From assembly GCA_027625915.1 (NCBI GenBank), contig JANTQA010000012.1:5292501-5356500 (forward strand): DNA of 64,000 nt. The letters are read 5' to 3'. Of this stretch, positions 46,862 through 59,069 are shown piece by piece (within the stretch, counting starts at the first letter, position 1; each line of letters opens with the position of its first letter). Below the pieces are notes generated by a model. It did not search any database. It worked only from the letters and a program-made list of their open reading frames with translations, and was not told where the DNA came from. The position numbers and the translations under genes were made by a program. Origin of the DNA: Anaeramoeba flamelloides (lineage: Eukaryota; Metamonada; Anaeramoebidae).

Positions 46862-47590
46862 ATTTTTTCATTTTTGTTATTTTGTAACATTTTGTAAATT
46901 TGAAATTCTTCATTCATTTTTAAAATTGGTTTGTCTTCATCTAATTTCATTTCAGGAATAGATTCATTTTCATCATCATCTTCTTCTATTTCTACATCAT
47001 ATTCGGTAATTAAATCATTTTCAGTAACCAGATCAGTTTCTGTTTCTGTTTTGCCATCAGTATCTGAAAAAAATTTCTATTTCAACAAATAAATGAGGTT
47101 TGAAAAAAGAAAAAAAATAATTAAAAGTATTTTTGAGTATTTTATTTTTGCAAATAACAAAAAATGTTTTGGAAAAGAATTTTATAAAATTTTTTGAATT
47201 TTAATTTGTAAACTAATAAAGTATTTTTGGATGTTAAAGTTGTAATTATTTTTTTTAGTTGTTTCTTCTTATTACCAATAAATTCGAAAGAATTTAACAA
47301 TATTTCTCAAAACTCGCCTTTGTTTATAAAATTTCATTAAATAATTTAAAAAGTAATTAAATTGAAAAACTATGTTGATTGTGAAATTTGGTGATTATAT
47401 TTATAAATTAATTGTGAAAAAAGTAACAAGTTAATTTTCATAAATCATTAATTCTATAATTTACTATTATTTATTGGTTTATTTATCATTATTTACAGAA
47501 AAATCGGAACTATTTTCAATGATATTGTCATTTTCCAAATAAGAAATGAAAATTTTTTTTTCGTCATGATTGATTTCCCCAAATATTTTA
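46862..47590 (-). CDS. Motif-repeat gene, candidate middle exons
   Basis: Exon 47076-46862 (acceptor aatag, donor GTAAGA) encodes a very acidic stretch (KFFSDTDGKTETETD, EIEEDDDENESIPEMKLDED) and passes phase 2 into the exon at 46679. Exon 47590-47497 (acceptor aatcag, donor GTAAAT) encodes KIFGEINHDEKKIFISYLEN and ends in phase 0, which fits the acidic exon. A further candidate at about 47768-47630 (NFHFSPPKKYSKYC, after a ttaccag acceptor) does not connect in phase and remains doubtful. The acidic block could be a disordered linker. No domain recognised. Confidence 0.5.
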
Positions 47591-48009
47591 CTGATTAATT
47601 CGTTTCAAAAATAAAAAAAAGATCTTTACAAATCAAATAAAAAGGGAAATTGTCTTCATTAAAAAAAGCACATTCCTTATTGAACTTTGTGAGATAAAAT
47701 TCAATAGTTTTTAAAATTAGAATCGAACAGTATTTTGAGTATTTTTTTGGGGGTGAGAAATGAAAATTCTGGTAACAGACAAAAAAAAAAAATGAGTTGT
47801 GTTTTTTAATTAGAAAATGATAGCAAAAGTTAACATTTTTCAAATTTTAATTTTACTTATTTTTTCAAATATCTCAAAACAAAAGAAAAATATTAAATTT
47901 AATTGATTATGAGAATTAAAATAGAAATAAGGCATCACATTAAACAAAAAAATAAAAAGCATTCAATTTTCAATTTTTGGTATTTAATAGATAAAACTTT
48001 GTTAATTCC

Positions 48010-48137
48010 ATACTACTGTTTTAAAAAAGTGGAGATTAAACTTTTTAAAAGATGTTACTCGCAATACTTTAACGCATGAATTCAACAGTTTGAGTAACAC
48101 TTTTTAAAACTTGAGTCCGCACTTTTTTAAAATAGTT
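48010..48137. mobile_element. Small foldback element (about 128 bp)
   Basis: ctgttttaaaaaagtgg at the left and ccgcacttttttaaaatag at the right are inverted. A second inner pair, ttttaaaagatgttactc and gagtaacactttttaaaa, gives a nearly complete hairpin. Non-coding. Confidence 0.6.
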
Positions 48138-48732
48138 GTATTTTTTTTTTAATTTTTGTTGCTATGGTTTTTCGATTCATGTAAAATTAGCTTTTAAAAG
48201 TTTAACAATGGCTATTAATTTCAGTTTGAGTAATTTCAGTTTAAGTAATTTCAATTTTCAGATATCTTTATTGATCAGTGAAAAATAATAATTACAAAAT
48301 TATAAATTTTTTCCTACATTATCAGAATTAAAAAGGTAATTTGTTTGTTTTTTTTTTTTTTGGGGGGTATGGTGATTTGTTTGTAATCTGGAAGTTATGA
48401 AATGATCAAACAAAAAGTGTGGATTTTGAGATTGAAATTAAACAATTGGTCGCTTACTGTCATTTGAATATTAAACAGGATAAATTTTTTTCTCTATCAT
48501 TTTCTTTTATTCAATTTTTCAATATTCCCTTCCATTTAGTATTGTCAATTCGACCACAAAAGATATCAATACAAACAATAAAATGATAAATTCATATATA
48601 GAAAAAGAGATCACCAATTTCAATTTATGTGCTTTAAAATATATGTGTCGACTGGTTATTAGTTAAAATAATAAAAAGATGAAAAAGTGAAAATTCATTC
48701 TCATTTTTTATTCAAATAACTGTTAAATAACT

Positions 48733-49988
48733 TTTACCATTAGGGAAAATAGTGAAACATTAAAAAAGTTCAACACGATTTTTAAATTGCAAAACCTTAA
48801 TCGAATCACAGAAATCACAGAAATCACAAAAATCACAGAAATCACAGAAATCACAGAAACCTGAAAGAAAAAAGTAAAATCAATTAAAAGAAGAAATAAT
48901 GGTAACTTCAAAGAATAATTCATTATATTATTTTCATTTGAACATACAAAAACCATTTAAATCTACTTGATTTATCGAAATACTATCAATGGTTTTGGAG
49001 ATCTCAAAAATAGTGAAATTTTTAATAAATTTCGAATAAAAGATCAACCAAAGAAAAATCCTTAGAAAAGATAGTAAGCTAAATTCCAAAATTTTGGAAA
49101 TAGTTAAAAAGTTTAAAGAATGTCAATACTACACCTTACATTCAATTTGGAAATAATTTTGATTTTAAAAAAGATATTTTTATCATTGTTTTTTGTCTTT
49201 TTTGTTTTTTGTTTACATTTCAATTTTTTCCAACCACATAATCTATTCCGTTAGATCCTGAAAATTTTTTCCAATGATTAATTAAGGTTTAAAGTTGGTT
49301 CAGTTAAATAGAAAACTACAATAAGATTAGTTGAAAGTATCTGATTTTTTGATCGATTGATAATTGTTGGTGAAATTTTAACTAATTTCGCATATACAAT
49401 TTTTTGTTCTGCACATTTCATCATTTTGAATACACCAATTTATGATTTTTGATTTTATTGTTATTTTTCTTTCATTTGTATATAAAATTTTTTGCATATA
49501 GAAACATTAATATTGGGTAACTTAAGTGTGATGTAATATTCAGATTTTGAAAATATACAATAAATTGGATTTTTTTTTTTCAAATACTTTTAATGAATGT
49601 GTATAGAAATATATCTATTGAGACTCTCTTTGAAATAGAAGACATAAATTTAGTCACTTCAAAATTCTCTTATCAACAGATTTAATGGTTTATAGTTGTT
49701 CTTAATCCTTAGCAATGAGTCCTCTCACCAAAAAATTTGAACTTAAAATTTTCATTTGTTGATATAAGAAGAACTGTAAGAGATAAACCAAATAAAAACA
49801 AGTTTCTAAAAGTTTATTACAAAAATTGCTATAGCTTTTAATCCTCTATTTTGTCATTAGTCATTTATTTTTTCTTTTATTAAATGATCTTAATTTTCAT
49901 TTTCAGTGATTCTTAGTAAATTTTTCCCAATTAAAAAAACAATGTTGAACTTTTTTTCCTGTTTCACTTTTTTTTCCCCAATGATTAT
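48733..49988. mobile_element. Long-TIR DNA element, copy 3 (about 1.25 kb)
   Basis: The left end (ttaccattagggaaaatagt, then ttcaacacgattttt) and right end (aatgttgaactttttttcc, then ttccccaatgat) match the family at 5.4 and 44 kb, but the interior is longer. No transposase frame is visible. The left arm carries a minisatellite of about six 9-bp atcacagaa units (48805-48858) absent from the other copies. Confidence 0.65.
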
Positions 49989-50165
49989 ACTCCTTTGTTG
50001 GGTTCGAATAAAAGTGTTCAATTTTTTGCTAAAAAGTGTTTGAAATATCAAATTCTCTTGTTTGCTTGGTTGGTTGAATTTTTTTTGTGTTTATTATTTT
50101 TATCAAAATTAAATGTGATTTTTTTTAAAAAAAAAAAGAAAAACAAAAAAGATTTTTTTTTTTAC

Positions 50166-50997
50166 TTTAGTTGTGTCTTTTAATCGATAAAAATTTCCAC
50201 CTAAAAGCTCTGGTAATTGTAACAGCCCAAAGGACTCTTCTATTTGTTCTTCCCATTTTAATGATGCCTCTTCAAATTGCTCAAAGGTATCATAATCATC
50301 TGGATCTGGGAATGGTAAAATTTCTTTTGGATCCTTACAAATAACTTGGGAATAGAGATTTGTTCTTTCCGATCTTGTTTGTAATTCTTCATTAGTTATA
50401 ATTGACAATTCTTTATTTTTTGAAATATTTCCATATTGGTTGTTTTTTGTTTGTGTTTTTGTTTATGTTTTTTTTTTGTGTTTTTTTTTGTGGTTTGAAA
50501 AAAAAAAAGGAAAAAAAGATTAAAAAATTTTAATAATAAAAAACTTGGTAAAAAAGCGATCAAAGAAAAAAGTCAAATTTCTGGAATAACCAAAAGCACA
50601 AACCTTCAATTTTTGGCAGTTTTCCTTTCCTAAACTTTGTTGAATTTTCTGATTGTTCTATTGGACAATAATACAAATCGTACAAATGGCCTTGTGTGTC
50701 AATGAAAACTGGGATATCTTTACTATATTTGTTTTCAAGTTTGGTTGTTGTGATTTCGGAATTAAGATTAACTAGCGGTCCTTCGTATGGTCCTCCTTTT
50801 GGAATTTGAGTTTATTGTTTTTAAAAGGAAAAAATCGATTTTTTTTTTGGTGATTTTAATTTCTTTTTTTTTTCAAAAACAAAAAAAAAAAAAAAAAAAA
50901 AAAAAATTTATTGTTGTTAAAGATGAAAACACAAACGAAAACCTAAAAATTCCTTTGTAAAAGTTGACTTCGTTTTTTCTTGATTTTTTTTGGACAT
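50166..50997 (-). CDS. Motif-repeat gene, 5' exons
   Basis: Three exons form a phase-consistent 5' end: 50997-50943 (ATG; MSKKNQEKTKSTFTKEFL), 50795-50604 (GGPYEGPLVNLNSEITTT ... PVFIDTQGHLYDLYYCP) and 50410-50166 (ELSIITNEELQTRSERTNLY ... PDPDDYDTFEQFEEASLKW). The donors are GTTTTC, GTTTGT and GTAAAA; the acceptors are the weak caaaag and ataaag. About 163 residues are encoded before the next exon, which must start in phase 0. The DYDTFEQFEEA unit recurs at 46.5 kb on the same strand, so I infer one gene running 50997 to below 45489. No enzyme domain recognised; it is probably a scaffold or regulatory protein. Confidence 0.6.
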
Positions 50998-53691
50998 GTT
51001 GAAAATAAAGAAGAGAAATAACAAACAAGAAGAAAAAATGAAACTTGGAAATTTTTTATTTTATCAGAATTTAAAGTTGATTAACAAAAGAAAAATTGAG
51101 AAATGGGAGTACCACGGATTTCTAAATTAAGAAACAAATTCACTTTATTGTTATTTCTGACACTTTTTTTTCTGTTTTGATTCTGAAAGATTTTTTTTTG
51201 TTCACACAAGAAAAGATTCCGAGAAGAGAAAGAATAACTTTTTCCAAATTTTTTGAATTTTGGTAAATCATTTTTTTTTTTTGTTATCTTTTTCAAAATG
51301 AAAAGAAATTATTCTTTATTCTACTTGAAAAATAATAATGACAAATAAAAATTTGTTCTTTGCAATTGAACCAGTTCTATTTTTATTAGTTGAAGCTGAT
51401 TATTTGACTTTAAAATTAGATTTTGTTGTTAGCAAAAAATTTGAAACGAAACAACTGAATTGATCACGAACTCTGTAAATTCAATGACGATTTCACGTTC
51501 CGATTGAAGTTTTAAGATCAACCAATTTCAAAACATGTTCTTTAATAATACACATCATACTATACCCATAATCTAATTTCCATTTAACAATTTTCTCAAA
51601 ATAAAATCATTTTTGTCACTTTTATTTTATTTTCAATCAAAATTTCAAACTTGTAAAAAAAACATTTTGAAGAAAAAAATCTTTTAATGTTGTGAATTTG
51701 GAAGGTTTCCATAATATTTTTAAAATGGAATCTCATTAAGAGACAAATCTACAACTTTTTGATTATTTTTCAATTCATCCAAAAACAATGAAAAAATACG
51801 AATTTATTAAAAACTGAAAAAGCCTGAGAACACTATAATTCATTTTTTGATTCAATTTCAAATGTTTACTATCACATTAAAACGAATTTTTAATGAAAAT
51901 TCCGTATATTATATTTAATTTTTGATATTTTTTTATTTTAAAAACAATTCAGCTTAAATTATAATAAAACCAGCTAAACGAATAAAAAGTTTATTATCAT
52001 TTTCCTTTTTAGCTTGATGTGTTTCTGAAATATTTGAAAACATTTCAGAACTATCAAATTAAATTGTCGATAGAATTTCCAAAAAGCATAGGTACACTCC
52101 AAATGAATGGATTAATAAACCACAACTTAGTGATTTAAAATTGAATAATCTTGGCATTCAGACCAAAAACACAGGAATTTTCAAAAAATTCAATTTTTTA
52201 TTTTAATTTGGTTATTAGTAATAATATTAATTGTTTCTCCCTTTTCAAAGAAAAATATATAAATTTACAAGTATTATTAATCCTTCGTATTGGAATATTA
52301 ATAAATATTCAAAATCTATAAATTTTAAGTCTTTGGAAGATGACCGATTCAAAAAATCCCAAATTTGTAAAATTAATTGAAAACATTACTGAAAAGGGAA
52401 ATTGTAATTTTGATATCAATTTTGAAATTTAGAATTAATTTTTATTAATTTAAAATATTAGAATGAATTTTAATTTCAGACAGGTGTTTGATTATTTTCA
52501 GTTTTTAGTAAATCAAAGTGAAAGTTATTCTATTGAAAAAAAAATTTATAAAGTTACACCATTTAAATTAAAAAGTATTTGAAAATTTTTTAAAAGAAAG
52601 AACTGAGGTAAATAAAAATACCTTTTTGTTAAATGGTAAAACAAAAAAAAAATATCATAAGGGATATTTTCAAATAAAATTAGAAATTGTCTCATGAACA
52701 ACCACAATAAATTAAATTTTGAAACTTCAGTTACGTTCACAATTAATAATAAAAATTTGGGTTTTGTTTAATTTTCACCAAAGAATTAAAAGTGATGGAT
52801 TGGGGATTTTTAATCAATATCCCAATTAGAAGGGTTTATGGTTTATTAATAATAACATATAATTCTTATAAGTCTGCCATTCATTTTTTTTTTTTTTTAA
52901 TAATATTATCTTTTTGTTCTAATTCAAAAAAAAAACGAATAAAAATATGAAATTTGTAATATAAAAAAATAATAATTGTAGACTTGGAAGACTCTTTTTA
53001 TTTTTAAAAAATTGACTTTATTTTTTAATTTTTACTAATATATTTAATTGATTAAAATAATAGAATTTCTAGTTTTTGAAAATTTCCGGGTTTTATGCTT
53101 TTATATTTCAAAAATATTGTTTGAGTTAATCGAATATCAGATTTTGTCTTACCCAAACATTTAATATTAATAGACCAATTTATTCAATAACAATACAAAA
53201 TAAGACTAATAAAAAAAAAACAATGATACTAATATTAAAAAATATCACAGTTTGTTTGGAACATCTATTAATATTTTTTTCGCATTTTTTTTTGTATATG
53301 AACTTTTTTTTACATTTTGAAAAATAAACAAAAAAATAGAAATAAAAAAAAAAAACAATATTAATAATGTATATTCATGATGGTTTTTATAATTAAATCT
53401 TCTCTCGCTGTATGGTGTTTATTCTTTACCCATGTCCAGTAGTTCTATCAAACTTAAAAGTTGAGACTTTAAATGTCTATTAAGAATATATAATTTAATT
53501 TGGAATAAAAAAATATTTTTTGATTTTTTTTTTGAAGGGGTATGTAATATTAACTTCTATAGTCTGTAGTTAGGTTATTTTTGTTTCTAAAGTTAAAAAA
53601 AAAATCTTTCTGTAACTTTTACAAGATATAAATTGATCGAATAAAATTGTTGATTATTCTCGATTCTTTAGAATTTTGGGAAAGTGTGATA
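50998..53691. other. Long gene-poor stretch
   Basis: 2.7 kb upstream of the motif-repeat gene. An A26 run lies nearby at about 50880-50906. No gene, RNA gene or repeat terminus was supported. Short frames at 51081-51296 and 52546-52740 are low complexity. Confidence 0.4.
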
Positions 53692-53886
53692 CTGTCAGAT
53701 TAACCTAAAAAGCACAAACTTTCAACAAAATTTAAGACATAAAAAAATCTCGAATTAAGGCACAAAATCCAAATTCTAGTAAAATGATTTGTGAAAAAAA
53801 AATTCCAAAAATTGTTTTTTAATTTGAGATTGTTTTGTGTCTTAAATTTCATTCAAAAGTTTGAACCTTAAAAACTGAACTATCTG
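53692..53886. mobile_element. Tc1/mariner-type MITE, copy 3 (195 bp)
   Basis: A more diverged relative of the copies at 3233 and 9394: it begins TA-CTGTCAG, contains agcacaaactttcaac and the inverted aaaagtttgaaccttaaaaa, and ends CTATCTG. The right-hand TA is mutated. Non-coding and older than the other two. Confidence 0.7.
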
Positions 53887-54767
53887 TCTTTATTATTGAT
53901 CGATCTTTCATCAGATTCTATAAAATTTCTTTTACTACATGAAAATCCCTGAATATATGATATCACAGTTTCGGATCACAATTATATATATCTAGTGTAT
54001 GGGTGAAAATTGTAAAGTATTTTTTCTTTTTCATATCAATAATTTTTTTCCAAGGTTGTTTAATCTTGACACTTTTCATTATAAAAGGAAGGATTAACTA
54101 CATTTTATTTTTAAAAAAAAATTATATCCTAATTGTTTTTTCCTTTCTTTATTGAAATTAACCATTTATTCTTTTGAACCAAAAGGTTCTGTAATTTGTT
54201 TCCGTTTTTAGAGTTATTTGTTGAAAGTTGGAAATGATTGTTGTTTTAAATAATAGTAACAATAATCTTATTTTTATATTTTCCATTTATTAACAGAAAC
54301 ATTTCCAAATAGTAAATTATTTCATAAAAAAAAAAAAAAACTGACAAATTTGTGTAAATATAATTGGTCTTAATTCAATCCATATAATTCACCTTCTGAA
54401 TTTCGGGTGACCAATTTACAAGGCCAACGTACTATTAAAGACAATAGATCTCAAAAATACAAACAAACTTTAATTTTTTTTTGAATTGTATTTTTTATCT
54501 GAAAAAAAGAACTCTATACATTAGTTCATTTTTTTTTTTTTTAGGATTTTGGATACAAAACGAAGTTTCAAATACAATTCACTTTGGTAAACAATATATT
54601 TTAATTTGGGATAAAATAATGATGAAACCAATGCCTTGATAATATAAGTTACAATTCTAAAATACCTTTTTAAATATAGTAAATCGTCAAATAGTTTTTA
54701 TTTAAAAATTGATCCTAAAAAGAAAATTTTCGAATTATTTTTTACAATTTATCTTTCACTTATCGAT

Positions 54768-54800
<33 letters not shown>

Positions 54801-55545
54801 GGGGGGCTGATATTTGTCAAATTTGGGTAATACCTAAGGTTAAACTCTTAAAACCACTATTACCTGAAGACCAAAATCATCACAACTGAAATTATTCCTT
54901 AAAATTAATTTTTACAAAGATATACAGCATTAAAATAATGTGTTCCCAAATCCTACTATCTGGGTTTCTAAATATAATACTTGTCTTTATTTCTTGTTAA
55001 ATTTTAAAAAGATAATTTACTACCCAATAGTATACCTAAGCTCAAATTTATTTTGAAGGTCAATTCATTAATGTTTGAAGTAAATTTTAAACTACTCAAA
55101 ATTATAAGTAAAATTTTCATATATTCTCGTGTTTTTTTTTGAAAAAATCCAGTATTTAAAAACTTTTATATAAAATTTTAAAAAAAAAATAACTTTCTTT
55201 TTTGAGAATAATTTAATAATTTCATCATTTATTATTTGAATTTTTTTTTAATAATAGAACTTTATGAAACCGGTGCCATAGTTACAATTGTTTATTGTTG
55301 GTTTATGTGATCGCTCAATTTATAGGTACACTATGTAAAAATAAAAACACCACTTTTATTTTGAACAAATTAACCTTTGTGGTATTGTTTATTTTGACAA
55401 AAGGATAATTTAAAAGTGTGTTTAGAGCATTTTAAGAGCTTGAATATTGGATTTATACAATGTTTTGGGGTATATTTTAATTCTGATAATCAATCTAATT
55501 TTTGGAATTGGTTTTTATTTTAGAATAAATAAAAAATAAGCAAAT
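53887..55545. other. Gene-poor stretch with T33G7 tract
   Basis: No gene seen. A run of about 33 T directly followed by G7 occurs at about 54767-54806, similar to the junction at 30.65 kb. Confidence 0.35.
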
Positions 55546-56269
55546 TTGTGAAAAAAATATCTAAAATGAAAAAAATCCCTGACAAGATTTTTAATTGTGA
55601 ATATTAGAGAAATTGTTGTGTAATTTCTTTTTATTCAAAATCAAATCGCTTTTTATTTATGAATCACATTTTTTCAAAATATAACTCGTCCACTCATTTA
55701 AATTATAATTAATGAAATCAGACTTGTTCAAAACAATATCCAATCAATCAAAAAACAAGAAGAAAAATTTTTCATTTTCCAAATTCTTGTAAACCCATAT
55801 AAAACCCGATTTTTTTTTCAAAACAAGTTGATCTACTTAGGTTAGCAAATTTTTAATCCGGTATTCTAGAGAAACACCCTATTTTAATGGACTTTGGGTA
55901 GGTTTCTTAATCGGTCCTTAAAAAAATTGGTTATTTAATCACAGTTTGTGGAATCTTATTATTAATAATCTTTCTATCGGGTTTTTACTCCTTCTGTTTC
56001 AGGACGTGGATAATTTTTAATTTGGTCATGTAAATGATATAATATTTTTTTACTTTAATGTTTTAATTATTTTTCTTCTTCTCTTTTTTTATTTAGTAAA
56101 TTTTCTTTGATTACTCCTTTCTCACAATAAATAAATAAAAAATTGGTTATTTAAAAAAACAAAAGATTTGATTGAAAATAAATGAAAATACACAACAATT
56201 TTACTAATATTCACAATTTAAAATCTTGTCAGGGTATTTTTTTCATTTCAGGTATTTTTTTCGACACTA
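55546..56269. mobile_element. TAGTG-ended TIR element, copy 2 (with nested insert)
   Basis: TIRs run from ttgtgaaaaaaatat through tccctgacaagattttt at the left and from atcttgtcagggtattttt to cgacacta at the right. Once the nested insert and one target-site copy are removed, the length is about 508 bp, close to the 493 bp of copy 1 at 41576-42068. Non-coding. Confidence 0.7.
55939..56136 (+). mobile_element. SINE-like insert with target-site duplication
   Basis: A 198-bp insert bounded by the direct repeat AAAAAATTGGTTATTTAA (55921-55938 and 56137-56154). The related element at 41.95 kb has one copy of this site and no insert. The insert ends ctttctcacaataaataaat, a short A-rich tail, as expected for target-primed reverse transcription. 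Related cores are at 17.2, 37.0 and 43.4 kb. No A/B box is evident, so Pol III transcription is unproven. Confidence 0.7.
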
Positions 56270-57298
56270 GGCAAAATATTTATCAAGAAGGATTTTTACT
56301 TAAATTTAACAATTAGTATTTAACTGTAATGTCAATAACCCATGTTTTTTATTTTAACCCATTACGAAAAATTTGACTCTTGCAAAAAAGATTGGCTGAC
56401 TGAAGAAATAAAAAAATCAAATCAATGTGATGGAAACAGTATATAAACAAGAAATAAGCTTCTTTAAATAAATGTTCAAAAAGAATTATGAAGATATTGA
56501 AAGATTAAAATTCTATTTTTTTAAAAAAAAATGAGAAAAAGATCAAAAGAATTTTTTTCAAAAAATCATTTAATCTCACAAATTTTGAAAATATTATGAC
56601 GAAATTTTTGAAACAAAAGCATTTAATTGAATTGATCCATTTTGACTAACCAAAGAGCTAACCTCTTGAGTCAATTTGAATCTGAACCAAGAATATATAT
56701 TTGTCTGTCTATCTACAAATATTCCAAGTCTGAAAAAAAAAACATGAGTTCAATTTTTGTGACTGAGTTAAAGGCCGTCAACATGGGTTAGTTACATCGC
56801 TGTATTTGAGATTTTTTTTCAGGAAAAGTTAATTCTTTAATAGAAAAGAATAACAGTCTTAAAATCATTCAAAATTTCACAAAAGTAAAAATACTTGCAA
56901 AAATCAGTGCTAATACAGAGAGGTAAAAATTTTTAGAAATGAGTATTTTATCAATAAATAATTTAATATTTGGGAGAAAAGAAAGAGCTTATTGATCCGA
57001 ATTAGTCACACTCACAGAGAACTTGATTATTTATGAAGATATGAAACAAATTTTAGGGAAAAAAAGAATTCAAAAATCCGTTAGGAGTTAACGTATTTTA
57101 TTAAGATTTGATCTTAATTCTTGAAAAAACACAAGACCGTAGATCTTATTTCAGACGGTTTCAATTTGTATAATTTCGATTTTATTCATTTTGCACAAAA
57201 TTCAAATACATTTTGCACAAAAAATATTTCATTTAATTTTAATTTTTAAAATATTTTGTTTTACCAACAAATTTAACAAACAATCACAAAAAGAAATA
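56270..57298. other. Upstream region of the thymidine kinase gene
   Basis: AT-rich, with no other gene. The last 30 bases (aacaaacaatcacaaaaag) form the A/C-rich leader typical of genes here. An open frame reaches back to 57191, but its residues before the ATG at 57299 have no homology to the kinase. Confidence 0.4.
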
Positions 57299-58577
57299 AT
57301 GAATTTTGAAGGACATTTAGAATTAATACTTGGACCAGTGTTTAGTGGGAAAACATCTGAACTCATTCGAAGGATCAATAGATTTTCTTATGCATCAAAG
57401 AAATGTATGATTATAAAATTTTCCGAAGAATCTGAAAATGAAAAAAAATCATTCAAAACTCACAGTGGGTAAATACATTACTTTCTTTCTATTTTTCATT
57501 TTTTCAATTCTTTTGCTTTGAGAATTAATCTTAATCATTTTTTTTCATTTTCCAAACCATTCACCCAACTACAAAAAACAAAATCAAAAAAAAAAAAACA
57601 GATACGATTATGAGGCCTATGCTACTGACACATTAAACAGAGTTGCTGAACAAGTTCAAAAATATCAAGTTGTTGGTATTGATGATGGACAATTTTTTCC
57701 TCAAATAGCAGATTTTGCCGAGAAACTTGCAAATGAAGGCAAGGTTGTCATCATTGCAGCTCTTGGTGGCACCTTCGAAAGGAAGCCATTTGAGTGTATA
57801 ACAAAATTAATTCCAAGGTGTGAAAATGTAGTTATGATGGGTTCTGTTTGCATGGTTTGTTATGAAGAGGGATCTTTCAGTAAAAGAATCACAAACGACA
57901 AGCAAGTGAAATTGCTTGGAGGAACGGAAAAATATATAAGTGTATGTCGAAAAGGGTATTTTGATTTAAAATGTAATGAAGAAGAACAAGAACAAGAACA
58001 AGAACAAGAAGAGGAAAATCAAAAGAATTATACATATGATGGCCAAATTCAATTAATATTGGGACCGATGTTTGGTGGCAAAAGCTCTGAATTGATTAGA
58101 AGGGCACGGAAATATTCCATTGCCAATAAGAAATGTACTGTAATTAAATTTGCTCGCGACACACGCTACTCCGTCGACAAATGTAGTACCCACGATAAAG
58201 TGATGATGGATGCTGTTCCATGTGCGGGCAAGCTTTCGAAAGTTGAAGACAAAGTAAAAGACTATGACGTAATTGGGATAGACGAAGGCCAATTCTTTGA
58301 AGACATTGTAGAATTCTCAGAGCACATGGCGAATTTAGGCAAAGTTGTCATCATTGCAGCCCTTGACGGTACCTTTGAAAGAAAACCCTTTGGTAGAGTC
58401 TTAGAATTAGTGGCCAAAGCCGAGCAAGTGATCAAATTAAATGCCGTATGTATGCTCACATACAAAGATGCCGCTTTCAGTAAAAGGATCTCACAAGAAA
58501 AAGAAGTCCAAGTTATTGGCGGCTCTGACAAATATGTCGCAGTTAGTCGTGAAGGATTTTTCATTGCTCAGAATTAA
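57299..58577 (+). CDS. Tandem thymidine kinase fusion (two TK1-type domains)
   Basis: Two exons, 57299-57468 and 57602-58577 (133-bp intron, gtaaat ... aaacag), encode 381 residues: two type-II thymidine kinase domains joined by a Glu/Gln linker ([13 protein letters not shown]). TK phosphorylates deoxythymidine in pyrimidine salvage. Domain 2 (P-loop [10 protein letters not shown] at 211, [11 protein letters not shown] with catalytic Glu285, [11 protein letters not shown]) looks active. Domain 1 has the P-loop [10 protein letters not shown] (12-21), but the catalytic Glu is Asp85 (GIDDGQFF), THD is replaced by THSG, ALDGTF is ALGGTF, and about 20 residues around the THD region are missing; it is probably a non-catalytic partner. 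The TK zinc-site Cys pairs are incomplete in both (VCMVC but CRKG in domain 1; VCMLT and SREG in domain 2). TK1 is normally a tetramer of single domains, so a fused pair may assemble as a pseudo-tetramer. Confidence 0.93.
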
Positions 58578-59069
58578 AACTTTTTAATTTTTATTATTGC
58601 ATAATTTCCAATTCTTTTTCTTTTCGAGTTTTTTTTGATTATTCAAACCTTTTTTTCGTTTTTATTCTTTTCTCGTTCATTATGTTTTATTCCAATTTTG
58701 CTCCTCTACCCTTAAAATTCTATTTTTTAATAATAGAATTTTTTAAATGCCAATTTATATTTTTAAGAGGGGAACCAAAATGATAAATTTGAACAAAATA
58801 ATGAATAAATAAATGTTTTATTAGTTTCTAAAAAATTGTTTTATCTCGTTATTTTTTGATTTTATTTTCAAAAAAAAAGAGTTAAAGTTTTACAGTTAAC
58901 GGAATGGGAAATGAAACTTATGGTATGTTTCTAGTTAACTTTTATTATTTTGAGTTTGGTTTTTATTCTGAAACTTGAAACCAGGCTTGTTGTTAAAAGA
59001 AGTTTAATAAGGAATTTCTTCAAAAAAACGGAGATCCCATTCAAAATTTGGGGAAATATTGAATTTGGC
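58578..59069. other. Intergenic stretch after the TK gene
   Basis: AT-rich DNA between the kinase stop and the large inverted repeat. No gene seen. aataaa-type motifs occur at about 58800 but cannot be distinguished from background. Confidence 0.35.

Larger units (their letters stand above)
47591..50165. other. Inferred intron region with mobile elements
   Basis: Apart from the doubtful exon at 47768-47630, this stretch holds a small palindromic element at 48010-48137 and the TIR element at 48733-49988. A T13G6 tract is at about 48348-48366. It would be mostly intron if the exons at 50.2 and 47.6 kb belong to one gene. Confidence 0.35.

Noticed and set aside
47630-47768. Exon encoding NFHFSPPKKYSKYC as part of the motif-repeat gene
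   Set aside because: It has a good acceptor and donor, but its phase does not join to the exon at 47590 and the intervening intron would be only 39 bp, so it was left as doubtful.
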